In this document: in pieces, positions 1 through 8,929 of the stretch | Layout of the letters: every line of letters starts with the position of its first letter | Position numbering within the stretch: position 1 is the first letter of the stretch | Source of the DNA: an uncultured Croceitalea sp. | Lineage (GTDB): Bacteria; Bacteroidota; Bacteroidia; Flavobacteriales; Flavobacteriaceae | Direction: 5' to 3' | Assembly (NCBI GenBank): GCA_947499565.1 | Contig: CANMOV010000001.1 | Span: 248,001-312,000 of the forward strand | DNA: 64,000 bases | Position numbers and translations under genes: made by a program | The notes under the pieces: generated by a model | Told to the model about the DNA's origin: nothing | The model's database searches: none | The model's input: only the letters and a program-made list of their open reading frames with translations

Positions 1-1
1 A

Positions 2-3000
2 GAAAATCTGGTGGGGACGGGCACTACCTATACCACCCCCTTGATCAGTGTAACCACTACCTATTTTGTAGAAGGCGTCAATACCAGTACTGGTTGTACT
101 TCGGGCCTTAAATCAATTCAGGCGCAACTGGGTACCGAAACCGTATGGTATTTAGATGCCGATCAAGACGGACTTGGCGATCCTGCTAACGCTACAACAC
201 CCACTTGTGTTCAACCTCAAGGTTATGTGGGGAATGCGAATGACGAATGTCCCGATGTGTATTCCCCAACGAATTATTGTAATTCGGACCCCGCTGATCA
301 AAACTATGTTTATACCAGAACGTACGAAATACCTAGTACAACCACGATTGATGCTAACTTCTTTACGGCAAACAATGCCTTGATTCAAGATATCACCTAT
401 ATAGATGGTTTGGGACGACCGTTACAGCAAATTGCCATTGACCAATCGCCACAGCAGAATGATATCGTAACTCCCATAGAGTATGATGATTTTGGGCGTA
501 TAAAAAAAGAGTGGTTATCCTATCCTACCACCGACGATGCCTTGGCCACCCTCCGATTCACCGCAAAAAACGATGCCCTGACCTATTATGACCAATCTAA
601 ATATGAAAATACTCAAAATCCTTTTTCTGAAAGCGCATTTGAAGCTTCGCCGTTGAACCGTGTTAAGCAGCAGGCTGCTCCCGGTGACGATTGGGCCTTA
701 GATCAAGGACACGAAATCGAATTTGAATATCAAACGAATACTGCTACTGATGCCGTAAAGCAGTTTGAAATAAGCATCGATGTTTTAACAAATAATACTG
801 TCATCACCTACGAATCGACACTGGTCGAAAATGGAGAATACATAACAGGAGAACTCTTTAAAAGTATTGTTTATGATGAAAACCATACGGTAGATCAGGA
901 CCATTCCACAGAAGAGTATACCGATAAGTCGGGGCGTGTAGTCTTAAAGCGCACTTTTAACAATGAAGAGCCACATGACACCTACTACATCTATGATGAT
1001 TTTGGTAACTTAAGTTTTGTATTGCCTCCTTTGATTGATGTAAGCGATGGGGTGTCGCAAACGGAATTGGATGAACTTGGCTATCAATACACTTACGACC
1101 ATCGCAACCGAATGGTCATCAAAAAAATACCTGGGAAGGGCGAAGAACACATCGTTTACAATAGATTGGACCAGCCCATAATGACACAAGACCCTAACTT
1201 GCGGACCAATGGTGAGTGGTTGTTCACCAAATACGATGCCTTTGGGCGGGTAGCCTATACCGGGATGGTAGATAACAGTTTGACTAGAACAGCCTTGCAA
1301 AACAATGCAAACAACAGTGCTACTGAATTATGGGTAGAACCAACAGCCACTTCTTTCATTACCATCGACAATATCAACGTCTATTATACCAATGATGGGT
1401 ATCCTAATGCAAGCTATAAGGAACTGCATACAGTCAATTACTATGACCGGTATGACACTGCTCGTGACGGTATGCCCATTTCGGTGTCGGCCTTTGGGGT
1501 GACCAATATCACGGAGGTACAAGGCATGCCTACGGTCAATTTAGTAAAGGTGCTGGGTACAAGCCACATCGTAACGTCTGCTTCCTATTATGACGCCAAG
1601 GGTCGTGTAATCTACTACCGAAGTGACAATACCTATCTGGGAACGGTAGATATTAAAACATCTCAATTAGATTTTGTAGGCAGACCATTAAAAACCAGAA
1701 CGGCCCATGCTCGTAATGGAAATACGGTTGTTACTATAGACAACTTTAGCTATGATCACATCGGCCGATTATTGACCCAGACCCAATGCGTCGGTGATGC
1801 TACTTTGGGCAACAGTTGCCCTGCTAGTGGAGGTTCGGCACCGATAGACCTTATTTTGGAGAACACCACGATTACTAGTGACCAATTGGCGACGAATAGC
1901 GTCACCTTACAACCAATTGCTACCGTGAGCGGCACAGCAACTCTTAGTGTGGATCCTAATGCCACAGGAGGCACTGGTAGCGCAACCGAGTTGATCGTCT
2001 ACAACAAGTACGATGAGCTAGGGCAGTTACAGGCCAAAAAAGTAGGAGGTATACCTAGTAATGACTATGGTAGCACTACAGGTTTACAGACAGTAGACTA
2101 TACCTATAATGTACGAGGTTGGCTCACCGGAATCAACGATGCTGACGATACCGATGCCACCTTGACCAAGACCGTTGACAAACTCTTCGGCTTTAGAATC
2201 GGCTATAACGAGGGTCCCAACGCCCTGTACAATGGGAATATCGCCTTGACCCAATGGCAGAGTCAAAACCAAGATACAGGCGTTAAAGACTATAATTACG
2301 CTTACGATGCGCTAAACCGAATAACCGCTGCAACTGATAATACAGGTAACTTTAATTTATCAAATATTAACTACGATAAAAACGGTAATATTGAAACTCT
2401 TAAAAGAGAAGGTTGGATTAGTGCAAACCCGTCCCTGACGAATAATAGTGGTTTTGGTACTATGGATAATCTTACCTACGATTATGACAGTGGAAACAAG
2501 TTAATCAACGTTGCAGATAACAATGCAAGTGAAACCTATGGTTTTAAAGATGTAAACGGTAGCGGAATAGAATACCAATATGACCAAAATGGAAATATGA
2601 CATCTGACGCAAACAAGGGCATCACGGCCATAACTTACAACCACCTGAACCTGCCTAAATCAGTAACCTTCGATAACAGTAGTACCAAGAATATCGAATA
2701 TATTTATGATGCAATAGGTACTAAATTGGAGAAAAAGGTGAACGACAACGGAACACTTACAAATACCCTATATGCTGGTAATTTTATTTACCAGGGAAAC
2801 GATTTAAGGTCTTTTAACCATTCCGAAGGGTATGCAGAACCCAAAAATGCTTCTAACTACCATTCAGGTTTTGATTATGTTTACCAATACAAAGACCATC
2901 TTGATAATGTAAGGCTCACCTATTCAGATAGTAACAATGACGGTTCGATAAATCCAAATACCGAAATAATTAGTGAGAAACATTATTACCCCTTCGGAAT

Positions 3001-3991
3001 GACCCATTCTGGATATAATAATGTAATAAGTGCAAAAGCGAATTCACAAGCTGAAAAGTATAGATATAATGGGAAAGAGCTTGAAGAAAGTTTAGGTTTG
3101 AATTGGCACGATTACGGAGCGAGGAGATACGATGCAAGTTTAGGTAGATTCATGACACTTGACCCGTTTGCAGAAAAGTACTCACCTCAGTCTGCTTTCG
3201 CTTATGCCGCAAATAACCCAATAATGTATGTGGATGTTTTTGGTTTAGGACCAGGAGACCCACCTTACACCAAAAACAATGTAACTTTTATTCATTTTAA
3301 TGCACCAACTATAAGTGTTGTTAATAGACAAAGTGGTGGAACATTTACTTCAGCTGCTATAGCAGCTGACAATAGTTCTGTTAAAAATGAATATGTAGTA
3401 AATATGCAACAATATGAAACACTTTCATATATGGCCAGAGCTAAATACATTGCTGGTTCTAATATTGACGTTAGTGATGTGAGAACACAAGGATTAACAA
3501 TTGTTGATGGAGCTGCACAAGAAGGTGGAAGGACTTCCAATAGCTACTATGTTGCACAATGTATTGATGGTTCTTGTCAGGCAGGATTAGGAGACCCTCC
3601 TTCTGATGCCAAGATTGGTTTTGGAGGCGGAATACCTTTATTAGTTGATGGAATGTCATTTGGAGCAGAAAAAAAATACGATAGTAATGGTAATATGATT
3701 CAAAATAGTAGTGCAGGTTTTAAGGCTCAAAACAAAAACAGTAAAACATTAGGTAAAACTATATTGGCTTTTGATAATAATGGTAATTTTATGATTGTTT
3801 CCCAACAAAACGGAGTTGAAGGAATGACATTAGCCGCCATAAGAGACCATTTAAAATCTAAGGGCTATACTAATGCTATTTCTTTTGATGGTTCGACATC
3901 ATCTACATTAGTTAAAGATAATAAGGTGATAAATAAACCAGATAAAAGAAAAAATAATTCAATTCCAGTTGGAGCTAAAATAAATGAATAA
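2..3991 (+). CDS. Rhs/YD-repeat protein with C-terminal phosphodiester-glycosidase-like (NAGPA) domain, 5' partial
   Basis: The frame is open to the left edge, so the GTG at base 11 is probably internal and the N-terminus is outside the window. Numbering from that GTG: a Ca-binding type-3-like motif DADQDGLGDP lies near residue 50, a DUF6443-like region near 97-235, then many YD repeats, and the Rhs core end (YNGKELEES to YVDVFG) near 1018-1079. The ~240 residues after the core differ from Rhs sequence. They contain GGIPLLVDG, a GNFMIV strand, GMTLAAIRDHL and FDGSTSSTLV near 1291-1300, in the order and spacing of the phosphodiester glycosidase family (usual motif LDGGGSST). Rhs proteins normally encapsulate and deliver a variable C-terminal toxin, so I infer that this tip is the effector. 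The 5' half is visibly richer in G+C than the last 1.7 kb. Rhs family is certain; the tip assignment is fairly strong, its toxicity inferred. Confidence 0.9.
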   Translation, partial: ENLVGTGTTYTTPLISVTTTYFVEGVNTSTGCTSGLKSIQAQLGTETVWYLDADQDGLGDPANATTPTCVQPQGYVGNANDECPDVYSPTNYCNSDPADQNYVYTRTYEIPSTTTIDANFFTANNALIQDITYIDGLGRPLQQIAIDQSPQQNDIVTPIEYDDFGRIKKEWLSYPTTDDALATLRFTAKNDALTYYDQSKYENTQNPFSESAFEASPLNRVKQQAAPGDDWALDQGHEIEFEYQTNTATDAVKQFEISIDVLTNNTVITYESTLVENGEYITGELFKSIVYDENHTVDQDHSTEEYTDKSGRVVLKRTFNNEEPHDTYYIYDDFGNLSFVLPPLIDVSDGVSQTELDELGYQYTYDHRNRMVIKKIPGKGEEHIVYNRLDQPIMTQDPNLRTNGEWLFTKYDAFGRVAYTGMVDNSLTRTALQNNANNSATELWVEPTATSFITIDNINVYYTNDGYPNASYKELHTVNYYDRYDTARDGMPISVSAFGVTNITEVQGMPTVNLVKVLGTSHIVTSASYYDAKGRVIYYRSDNTYLGTVDIKTSQLDFVGRPLKTRTAHARNGNTVVTIDNFSYDHIGRLLTQTQCVGDATLGNSCPASGGSAPIDLILENTTITSDQLATNSVTLQPIATVSGTATLSVDPNATGGTGSATELIVYNKYDELGQLQAKKVGGIPSNDYGSTTGLQTVDYTYNVRGWLTGINDADDTDATLTKTVDKLFGFRIGYNEGPNALYNGNIALTQWQSQNQDTGVKDYNYAYDALNRITAATDNTGNFNLSNINYDKNGNIETLKREGWISANPSLTNNSGFGTMDNLTYDYDSGNKLINVADNNASETYGFKDVNGSGIEYQYDQNGNMTSDANKGITAITYNHLNLPKSVTFDNSSTKNIEYIYDAIGTKLEKKVNDNGTLTNTLYAGNFIYQGNDLRSFNHSEGYAEPKNASNYHSGFDYVYQYKDHLDNVRLTYSDSNNDGSINPNTEIISEKHYYPFGMTHSGYNNVISAKANSQAEKYRYNGKELEESLGLNWHDYGARRYDASLGRFMTLDPFAEKYSPQSAFAYAANNPIMYVDVFGLGPGDPPYTKNNVTFIHFNAPTISVVNRQSGGTFTSAAIAADNSSVKNEYVVNMQQYETLSYMARAKYIAGSNIDVSDVRTQGLTIVDGAAQEGGRTSNSYYVAQCIDGSCQAGLGDPPSDAKIGFGGGIPLLVDGMSFGAEKKYDSNGNMIQNSSAGFKAQNKNSKTLGKTILAFDNNGNFMIVSQQNGVEGMTLAAIRDHLKSKGYTNAISFDGSTSSTLVKDNKVINKPDKRKNNSIPVGAKINE

Positions 3992-3996
3992 AGATT

Positions 3997-4497
3997 ATGA
4001 AGAAGTACATAATGATAATTATAGTTGTAATAGAGCTTTTTATGGCGCTTCTAACATCGTTAGTTTTTAATTCAGATAATGATAATTTATTATTTTCGGG
4101 AGGTAGTATTGGTTCAACAATGGAAGTGTTTAGTCCTAATGCGATTATTACATCAATACTTTTTTTAGCCACTATAATCAGCTCATTTGTTTATAGGAAA
4201 AGAGTAAAACCTTTTTTAATAACGTTTTTGGTTTTTTTTAGTTTATGGTTTTTCAATGGTAGAACAATAGGAGTTCATTGGACAGGAGAGGTTACAACTG
4301 GATGGTTTAACATAGGATTTGCTAAGATAACTTTGCATGATGAACAGAATATATCCAACAACATTATAGAAGAAACATCTTTAGAGAGTAAGTTTCCTTT
4401 TAGAGTGAAGTTTAGTAATAGCTACAAAGAAGGAATTTTTTTTGTAGGCCCTGTTGTTAAAAAAGATTTAATTGATTATTTTAATAAATCAAATTAA
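3997..4497 (+). CDS. Small three-helix membrane protein, candidate immunity protein for the Rhs tip
   Basis: This 166-residue protein starts 5 bases after the rhs stop codon, so the two genes are probably translationally coupled. Hydrophobic segments lie near residues 4-24, 49-66 and 72-87. A soluble tail of about 75 residues follows, and a basic RKR between helices two and three suggests the topology. I do not recognise the family. A small gene of atypical composition directly after an Rhs toxin tip is the usual place for the cognate immunity gene, and a membrane-bound immunity protein would suit a toxin acting in the periplasm. The immunity role is inferred from position only. A terminator follows. 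Confidence 0.75.
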   Translation: MKKYIMIIIVVIELFMALLTSLVFNSDNDNLLFSGGSIGSTMEVFSPNAIITSILFLATIISSFVYRKRVKPFLITFLVFFSLWFFNGRTIGVHWTGEVTTGWFNIGFAKITLHDEQNISNNIIEETSLESKFPFRVKFSNSYKEGIFFVGPVVKKDLIDYFNKSN

Positions 4498-4517
4498 TAC
4501 AATTTTCAGATATTACA

Positions 4518-4547
4518 GAAAACTGCCTTTAACGAGGTGGTTTTTTT
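4518..4547 (+). terminator. Probable Rho-independent terminator after the rhs-immunity pair
   Basis: An AACTGCC/GGTGGTT stem (two G-T wobbles), extended by A-T pairs and an 8-base loop, runs straight into a run of seven T. It lies about 20 bases after the stop of the candidate immunity gene and would close that transcript. Confidence 0.5.
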
Positions 4548-4776
4548 GCCTTAAACTGAAGACATATTTTTATCAAAGCAGTCTTTAAGCTTAGATTTGT
4601 CAGCATACTACCAATAATACGTAACAACGCACTTTTATCTTCTTCTTCAGCTGCTGTGTTAGGTTGATATGTTCAAAAACAGACTTATCTACAATAGTAA
4701 CTTCATTAGGTATTATCTCTAGCTGAGCGAATTTTATAACTTCGCAGGGTCTGACCTTTAATTCTACTGGCGACAT
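4529..4776 (-). pseudogene. Possible frameshifted small gene remnant, unrecognised
   Basis: On the minus strand an ATG at 4776 opens a 58-codon frame (MSPVELKVRPCEVIKFAQLE...) ending at 4600. A neighbouring frame then continues with protein-like sequence (TAAEEEDKSALLRIIGSML) to a stop at 4529. Joined by one frameshift, the two would give a product of about 80 residues. I recognise no family. It may be chance, or a leftover immunity or transposase fragment next to the Rhs locus. Confidence 0.2.
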
Positions 4777-5151
4777 TTTCCATTCCCTGTTACAAACTTG
4801 CAGGGAACCAACCTATCTTTACCGATTAAAAGGTAACAATCCGTTCCATTTAGACATTAATAATACACTAAGGTGTGGATGAAAACACCCTCTGCTCCCG
4901 CTCGTTTATTACGAATGGCGGTAGGGTGTTTAGTTTTAAATCAATACCCTGTTAAAACTGTATCTTATCTTTTATACAACCAGTTTTTGATGGATAAAAA
5001 TATAGAAAAGAGCCATGACAATTGTTGTGGTTTTTGTTTTATTACAACATATATTATCTAGTGTAAATCGATATCACATTTCATCGAAAAAATAGAGACA
5101 GAAAGGTCATAAAATTGTATTTTACTAAATAACTATAATTAAAAACCAACC
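4548..5151. other. Gene-poor stretch between the Rhs module and the CHAT gene
   Basis: I see no convincing intact gene here. It holds most of the frameshifted minus-strand remnant and a compact hairpin at 4883-4931. The last 100 bases are AT-rich and probably carry the promoter of the CHAT gene, but no clear TAnnTTTG box was found. Confidence 0.4.
4883..4931. repeat. Compact nested hairpin (9-bp perfect outer arms)
   Basis: AAACACCCT at 4883-4891 is the exact inverse of AGGGTGTTT at 4923-4931. Inside it, TCGT/ACGA pairs around a TTATT loop, with an imperfect GC-rich section between. It is more GC-rich than its surroundings. There is no following T run, so it is not a typical terminator. It could be a mobile-element end, a REP-like repeat or a structured RNA. 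Confidence 0.4.
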
Positions 5152-8007
5152 ATGCGTATTTTCCTCCTTACAGTTCTGTGCTGTTTGGGCTTTACTCTTA
5201 TTGCCCATTCCCAACAAAGTGATACCCAAGACAAAGTCTCGGCAATTGCTGACAGACTTATCCAAAAGTTTAAAACTTTGGGTCCAAAAGAAGTTTTTAC
5301 TGCATTACAAACAGATAGAACAGCTTTTATAGAAGGAGAACTAGAGCTCAACGATTATATCTTTAAATTGGGCAACGGCAGCATAGAGCCGTTCTTTTAT
5401 CATGGCGATTTTTACGGCTCCGAAAAGTTATTGTTGGAACTATTGTCGGTTTCTGAAGCCGACACCACCGTACCACCAGCTGTTTTGGCGGAGCTTAACC
5501 GATCGATGTCCGTAATTCTAGTAGAGAAAGGAGATATTAGAAAAGCGCTTGTTTTTATTAATAAGGCCGAGCAACAGTATAAGCAGGCTTCGGTCGAAAT
5601 TCCCCATATGTTCTATATAAGTACGGGTAATGTATACGTAAACCTTGATTTAACGGCTAAGGCGAGGGAATATTTTGAAGAATCACTTAGAGCTTTACAA
5701 CGAGCGGAAAACCCCGAAGGTTATCGTTTTTTGATTAGCTATTATAGCATTGCCAATAGTCTTGTAATTGATAATAAGAACGATGAAGCTCTTGAATATC
5801 TTAATAAAATACTGGTTATTGGGATTCCTATGATGGGTGAAGACAATGCGGACTTGGCACAGACTTATGAACTTATGAGTGTTGCTTACATAAAAAAAAG
5901 AGCGTTTGATAAGGCAAAACATTATTTAGAAAAAACTAAAAAAATATATCTAAACGCTTTTGGTGAAATACATAACAGAACTGCGCATATTTTTGGTTTT
6001 TTTGGTGAGTTTTATGCGGCACAAGAAGAATACGAGAAGGCGCATTCTTTTTATTTACGCAGAGCAGCCATAGAAAAAGAACTTTATGGCGAAAAAAGCG
6101 GTGCTATTGCCAGCACGTATCAAATAATAGGTGGTAAATTAAGAAAGCAAAAAAAATATAAGCTAGCAGGAACATACTATAAAAACGCCATAGAGGCCAT
6201 TACAATTGCAGATTTTGATGGTAATATTTATACCAGTGATATAGGTATGTACTTTTTAAATTCGTCTGACTTGGCAGCCAGTTATTTGGAATCTTTTAGG
6301 AACAGTAATACTTTGAAGGATTTAAAACTGGCGCAAATACAATATAAAAAAGTTGACAGTGTAATAGACAACTTTAGACAAGATATACATAATTCCAACG
6401 ATAAGATTTCCTACTCAAGAAAATACCATAGAATATACTTTGGCGCCATGGAATCTTTTTTGATTGAATATGAAAAAACTAAAAACCCTTTGACTCTTGA
6501 AATGGCGTTTGAATTTTCAGAGAAGAGCAGGGCTACTATGTTACGACAAGCGCTTCAAGAATCAGAAGTGAATAAATTTTTAAATCTTCCCCAAGAAGTA
6601 ATTGCAATGGAAAAAGAGCTTGCAATTAACAGAGCTTATTACCAGTCTGAGTTAGCAAACGCCAAAGCAGCCAAGTCAAAAGATTCGGTAGAAATAACAG
6701 AAATTGAAAACCGATTATTTAGAACAAATAGGAAACAAGATTCATTACGAAATACGCTTAAACAGCAGTATCCAAATTACCATGTATTAAAATATAAAAA
6801 CAAGGTGATTGATCTAAAGGAGATTCAGAAGAACCTTAAGCCAGAAACAACATTGCTAGAGTACCATTATTTAAAAGGTATCAGCTATGTTTTTATCATA
6901 TTAAAAGATAACAGCTTTGTCTATAAATTAAATGTACCCAATTTAGAAGATGACATCGAAGCTTTTCAAAGTAGCATCTTAAACAAGGAAACAGGGTTAT
7001 TCAAGGAAAAATCACATAAACTCTATCAAGAACTTATTGCTCCAATTGCAAATAGGCTAAATGGTGAGGAATTAATAATTATACCTGATGGACCTTTATG
7101 GAACATTAACTTTGATCTTTTGCTAAGAAAGGCAGATGCATCGAACAACCCTAAAGATTTTTCTTATTTACTGAGAGATTTTGTTATTGGTTATGCGAAT
7201 TCAGCAACAGCACTTTTCGCTACTAAAAGTCAAGAAAGAATTACTAATACTGGAGAGTGTTTGGCTTTTTCGTTCTCCGGTCAAGAAGTTACAGAAGGGG
7301 AGAACATGCTACGTTTGTCTGTTCTTAGGAATTCGAATGTGGATTTGCCTGGGACCAGAAAGGAAATTTCCAAAATCGCCAAAGTACTAGACGGGGATTA
7401 CTTTTATGGTGCTTTGGCAAGTGAAGAAAACTTTAAAATGCATGCGCCTAACTATCCAATATTACACCTTGCATTACATGGCGAGGTCAATAGCGAAAAG
7501 CCTAATGATTCTCGCCTGTTTTTTACCAAAACCAAAGAGAATATAGAAGATAATTACTTGTATGCCCATGAACTTTTCGCCCTAAATCTCCCTGCGGAAT
7601 TAGCCGTTTTAAGTGCTTGTAATACGGGGTCCGGTAAAATTGCCTCAGGCGAAGGTATTATGAGTTTAGGCAATGCGTTTCAATATGCAGGTACCAAAAG
7701 TTTGTTGTTATCTAAATGGGAGCTTGCAGATGGTGCTGCACCAGAACTCATGGAGCAGTTTTATCGCAATCTTAAAAAGGGAGTGTCTAAAGCAAAGGCC
7801 TTACAACAGGCAAAGCTTTATTATTTAGAAGGAGCTTCGATTAACCGGGTAAATCCTTTTTATTGGGGCAGTTTTTACCTGTTAGGAGATAACACCTCTA
7901 TTGCTTTTAATACATCAAAAAAACCATGGTTTTTTATTCTAGGAGGGTTAATACTCCTCCTTGTTTGTTGGTTTGGCTATAACAAGTTCAAGAAAAAACC
8001 CAATTAA
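5152..8007 (+). CDS. Exported TPR-CHAT domain protein with C-terminal membrane anchor
   Basis: This 951-residue protein begins with a Sec signal peptide (MRIFLLTVLCCLGFTLIAHS). Tetratricopeptide-like helical repeats occupy roughly residues 40-400, then a coiled linker, and a CHAT caspase-like peptidase domain at about 650-910. The CHAT dyad is present: His in LHLALHGEV near 774 and Cys in LSACNTGSG near 823. A single transmembrane helix (WFFILGGLILLLVCWFGY) near 924-943 and a KFKKK tail anchor the C-terminus. This puts the TPR and CHAT domains in the periplasm, unlike cytosolic CHAT proteases of immune systems. Such proteins are common in Bacteroidetes, with unknown substrates. It stands alone, on the same strand as the Rhs module but separated by about 650 bases. 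Confidence 0.88.
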   Translation: MRIFLLTVLCCLGFTLIAHSQQSDTQDKVSAIADRLIQKFKTLGPKEVFTALQTDRTAFIEGELELNDYIFKLGNGSIEPFFYHGDFYGSEKLLLELLSVSEADTTVPPAVLAELNRSMSVILVEKGDIRKALVFINKAEQQYKQASVEIPHMFYISTGNVYVNLDLTAKAREYFEESLRALQRAENPEGYRFLISYYSIANSLVIDNKNDEALEYLNKILVIGIPMMGEDNADLAQTYELMSVAYIKKRAFDKAKHYLEKTKKIYLNAFGEIHNRTAHIFGFFGEFYAAQEEYEKAHSFYLRRAAIEKELYGEKSGAIASTYQIIGGKLRKQKKYKLAGTYYKNAIEAITIADFDGNIYTSDIGMYFLNSSDLAASYLESFRNSNTLKDLKLAQIQYKKVDSVIDNFRQDIHNSNDKISYSRKYHRIYFGAMESFLIEYEKTKNPLTLEMAFEFSEKSRATMLRQALQESEVNKFLNLPQEVIAMEKELAINRAYYQSELANAKAAKSKDSVEITEIENRLFRTNRKQDSLRNTLKQQYPNYHVLKYKNKVIDLKEIQKNLKPETTLLEYHYLKGISYVFIILKDNSFVYKLNVPNLEDDIEAFQSSILNKETGLFKEKSHKLYQELIAPIANRLNGEELIIIPDGPLWNINFDLLLRKADASNNPKDFSYLLRDFVIGYANSATALFATKSQERITNTGECLAFSFSGQEVTEGENMLRLSVLRNSNVDLPGTRKEISKIAKVLDGDYFYGALASEENFKMHAPNYPILHLALHGEVNSEKPNDSRLFFTKTKENIEDNYLYAHELFALNLPAELAVLSACNTGSGKIASGEGIMSLGNAFQYAGTKSLLLSKWELADGAAPELMEQFYRNLKKGVSKAKALQQAKLYYLEGASINRVNPFYWGSFYLLGDNTSIAFNTSKKPWFFILGGLILLLVCWFGYNKFKKKPN

Positions 8008-8221
8008 TTTAGTAGAATAGTCATAGAACTATTTCCTAAATGCATTACTTAATTCTTTTTATCTTGTTCCAGAATCTAACAGGATATTAAATACTTGTAC
8101 TATTTAGGAATAGACACAGGAAGCTCTTATATTTAAGTTTCACTGGTTGAAAGTGCCATGGGAATTTGCAAATCTGTAGTGTAAGAAGAAGATAGAGATG
8201 ACACGTAGCAAACTATTAAAA

Positions 8222-8926
8222 ATGAAATATGCAGTCTTGCTTTTAGGCTTTCTATTATTGCAGTCTTGCGCTGGACAAAGTAGGTTAATAAATGCTGAAC
8301 TTGAGACCGTAACCAAAGAAAAACTTCAGTATTACTTGTATTACCCTGCTGAGTATGATAAAAATCCAAAGGATGATTTTGGGATACTATTGTTTCTGCA
8401 CGGTGGAGGAGAAGCTGGTGGTGAATTGGATGAAATTAAAAAAAATGGTCCTCCAAAACTATTAGTAGAAGGAAAAGAGTTCCCTTTTCTAGTATTAGCG
8501 CCTCAAAACCCGCACAAACAAAAATGGTGGAATATAAATGCAGTTAATCAACTTTTAGATGCTGTTATAGCAACTAATCGCGTAGACCCTAAACGAATTT
8601 ATTTATCCGGATTAAGCAGAGGAGGAAGTGCTGCTTGGGATTTAGCAGTGCAATACCCAAAAAAATGGGCAGCTTTGGCGGTGGTTTGTGGTATGGCACC
8701 GGTACCTTATGCGCATTGGATAAATAAAAAACTTCCTGTTTGGGTTTTCCATGGGGAATTGGACAAAGTAATACCCGTTCAAGAATCTGATGCTATGGTT
8801 AAAAAGCTCAAAGAGATGGGTTATGATGTTACTTATACAAAATATACAGACGTTGGACACAATTCTTGGGAACGTGCTTATACCACAGATGAATTATACG
8901 AGTGGATGGCCAATCAAAAGCAATAA
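8222..8926 (+). CDS. Lipoprotein alpha/beta-hydrolase (esterase/phospholipase-like)
   Basis: I chose the ATG at 8222 over one at 8198 because it starts directly at a lipoprotein signal peptide (MKYAVLLLGFLLLQSC), with the lipobox Cys at residue 19. The 234-residue product has an alpha/beta-hydrolase core: an oxyanion-type LFLHGGGEAGGE segment, the nucleophile elbow GLSRGGS with Ser132, Asp181 in GELDKVIP and His213 in VGHNSW. It resembles the dienelactone hydrolase/carboxylesterase group, and the substrate is unknown. A cell-envelope location follows from the lipobox. The dipeptidase gene starts 3 bases downstream, so the two form an operon. Confidence 0.85.
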   Translation: MKYAVLLLGFLLLQSCAGQSRLINAELETVTKEKLQYYLYYPAEYDKNPKDDFGILLFLHGGGEAGGELDEIKKNGPPKLLVEGKEFPFLVLAPQNPHKQKWWNINAVNQLLDAVIATNRVDPKRIYLSGLSRGGSAAWDLAVQYPKKWAALAVVCGMAPVPYAHWINKKLPVWVFHGELDKVIPVQESDAMVKKLKEMGYDVTYTKYTDVGHNSWERAYTTDELYEWMANQKQ

Positions 8927-8929
8927 ACA

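Noticed and set aside
152-388. Open frames on both strands within the rhs gene, plus similar frames at 1010-2272
   Set aside because: They are overlapped by the long Rhs frame, show no family features and have translation-like sequence only by chance.
4873-5061. 62-codon plus-strand frame (MWMKTPSAPARLL...)
   Set aside because: It runs across the hairpin at 4883-4931 and shows no helix, signal or known motif; treated as chance.
5152-8007. CHAT protein as part of a CRISPR-like or gasdermin immune system
   Set aside because: Signal peptide and membrane anchor place it in the envelope, and no gasdermin, Cas or sensor gene is adjacent.
8008-8040. Imperfect hairpin after the CHAT gene
   Set aside because: AATAGT/ACTATT pairs, but there is a bulge and no T run; too weak to list as a terminator.
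8198-8221. Upstream ATG giving eight more residues to the lipoprotein esterase
   Set aside because: The extra residues (MTRSKLLK) precede a complete lipoprotein signal that starts at 8222.
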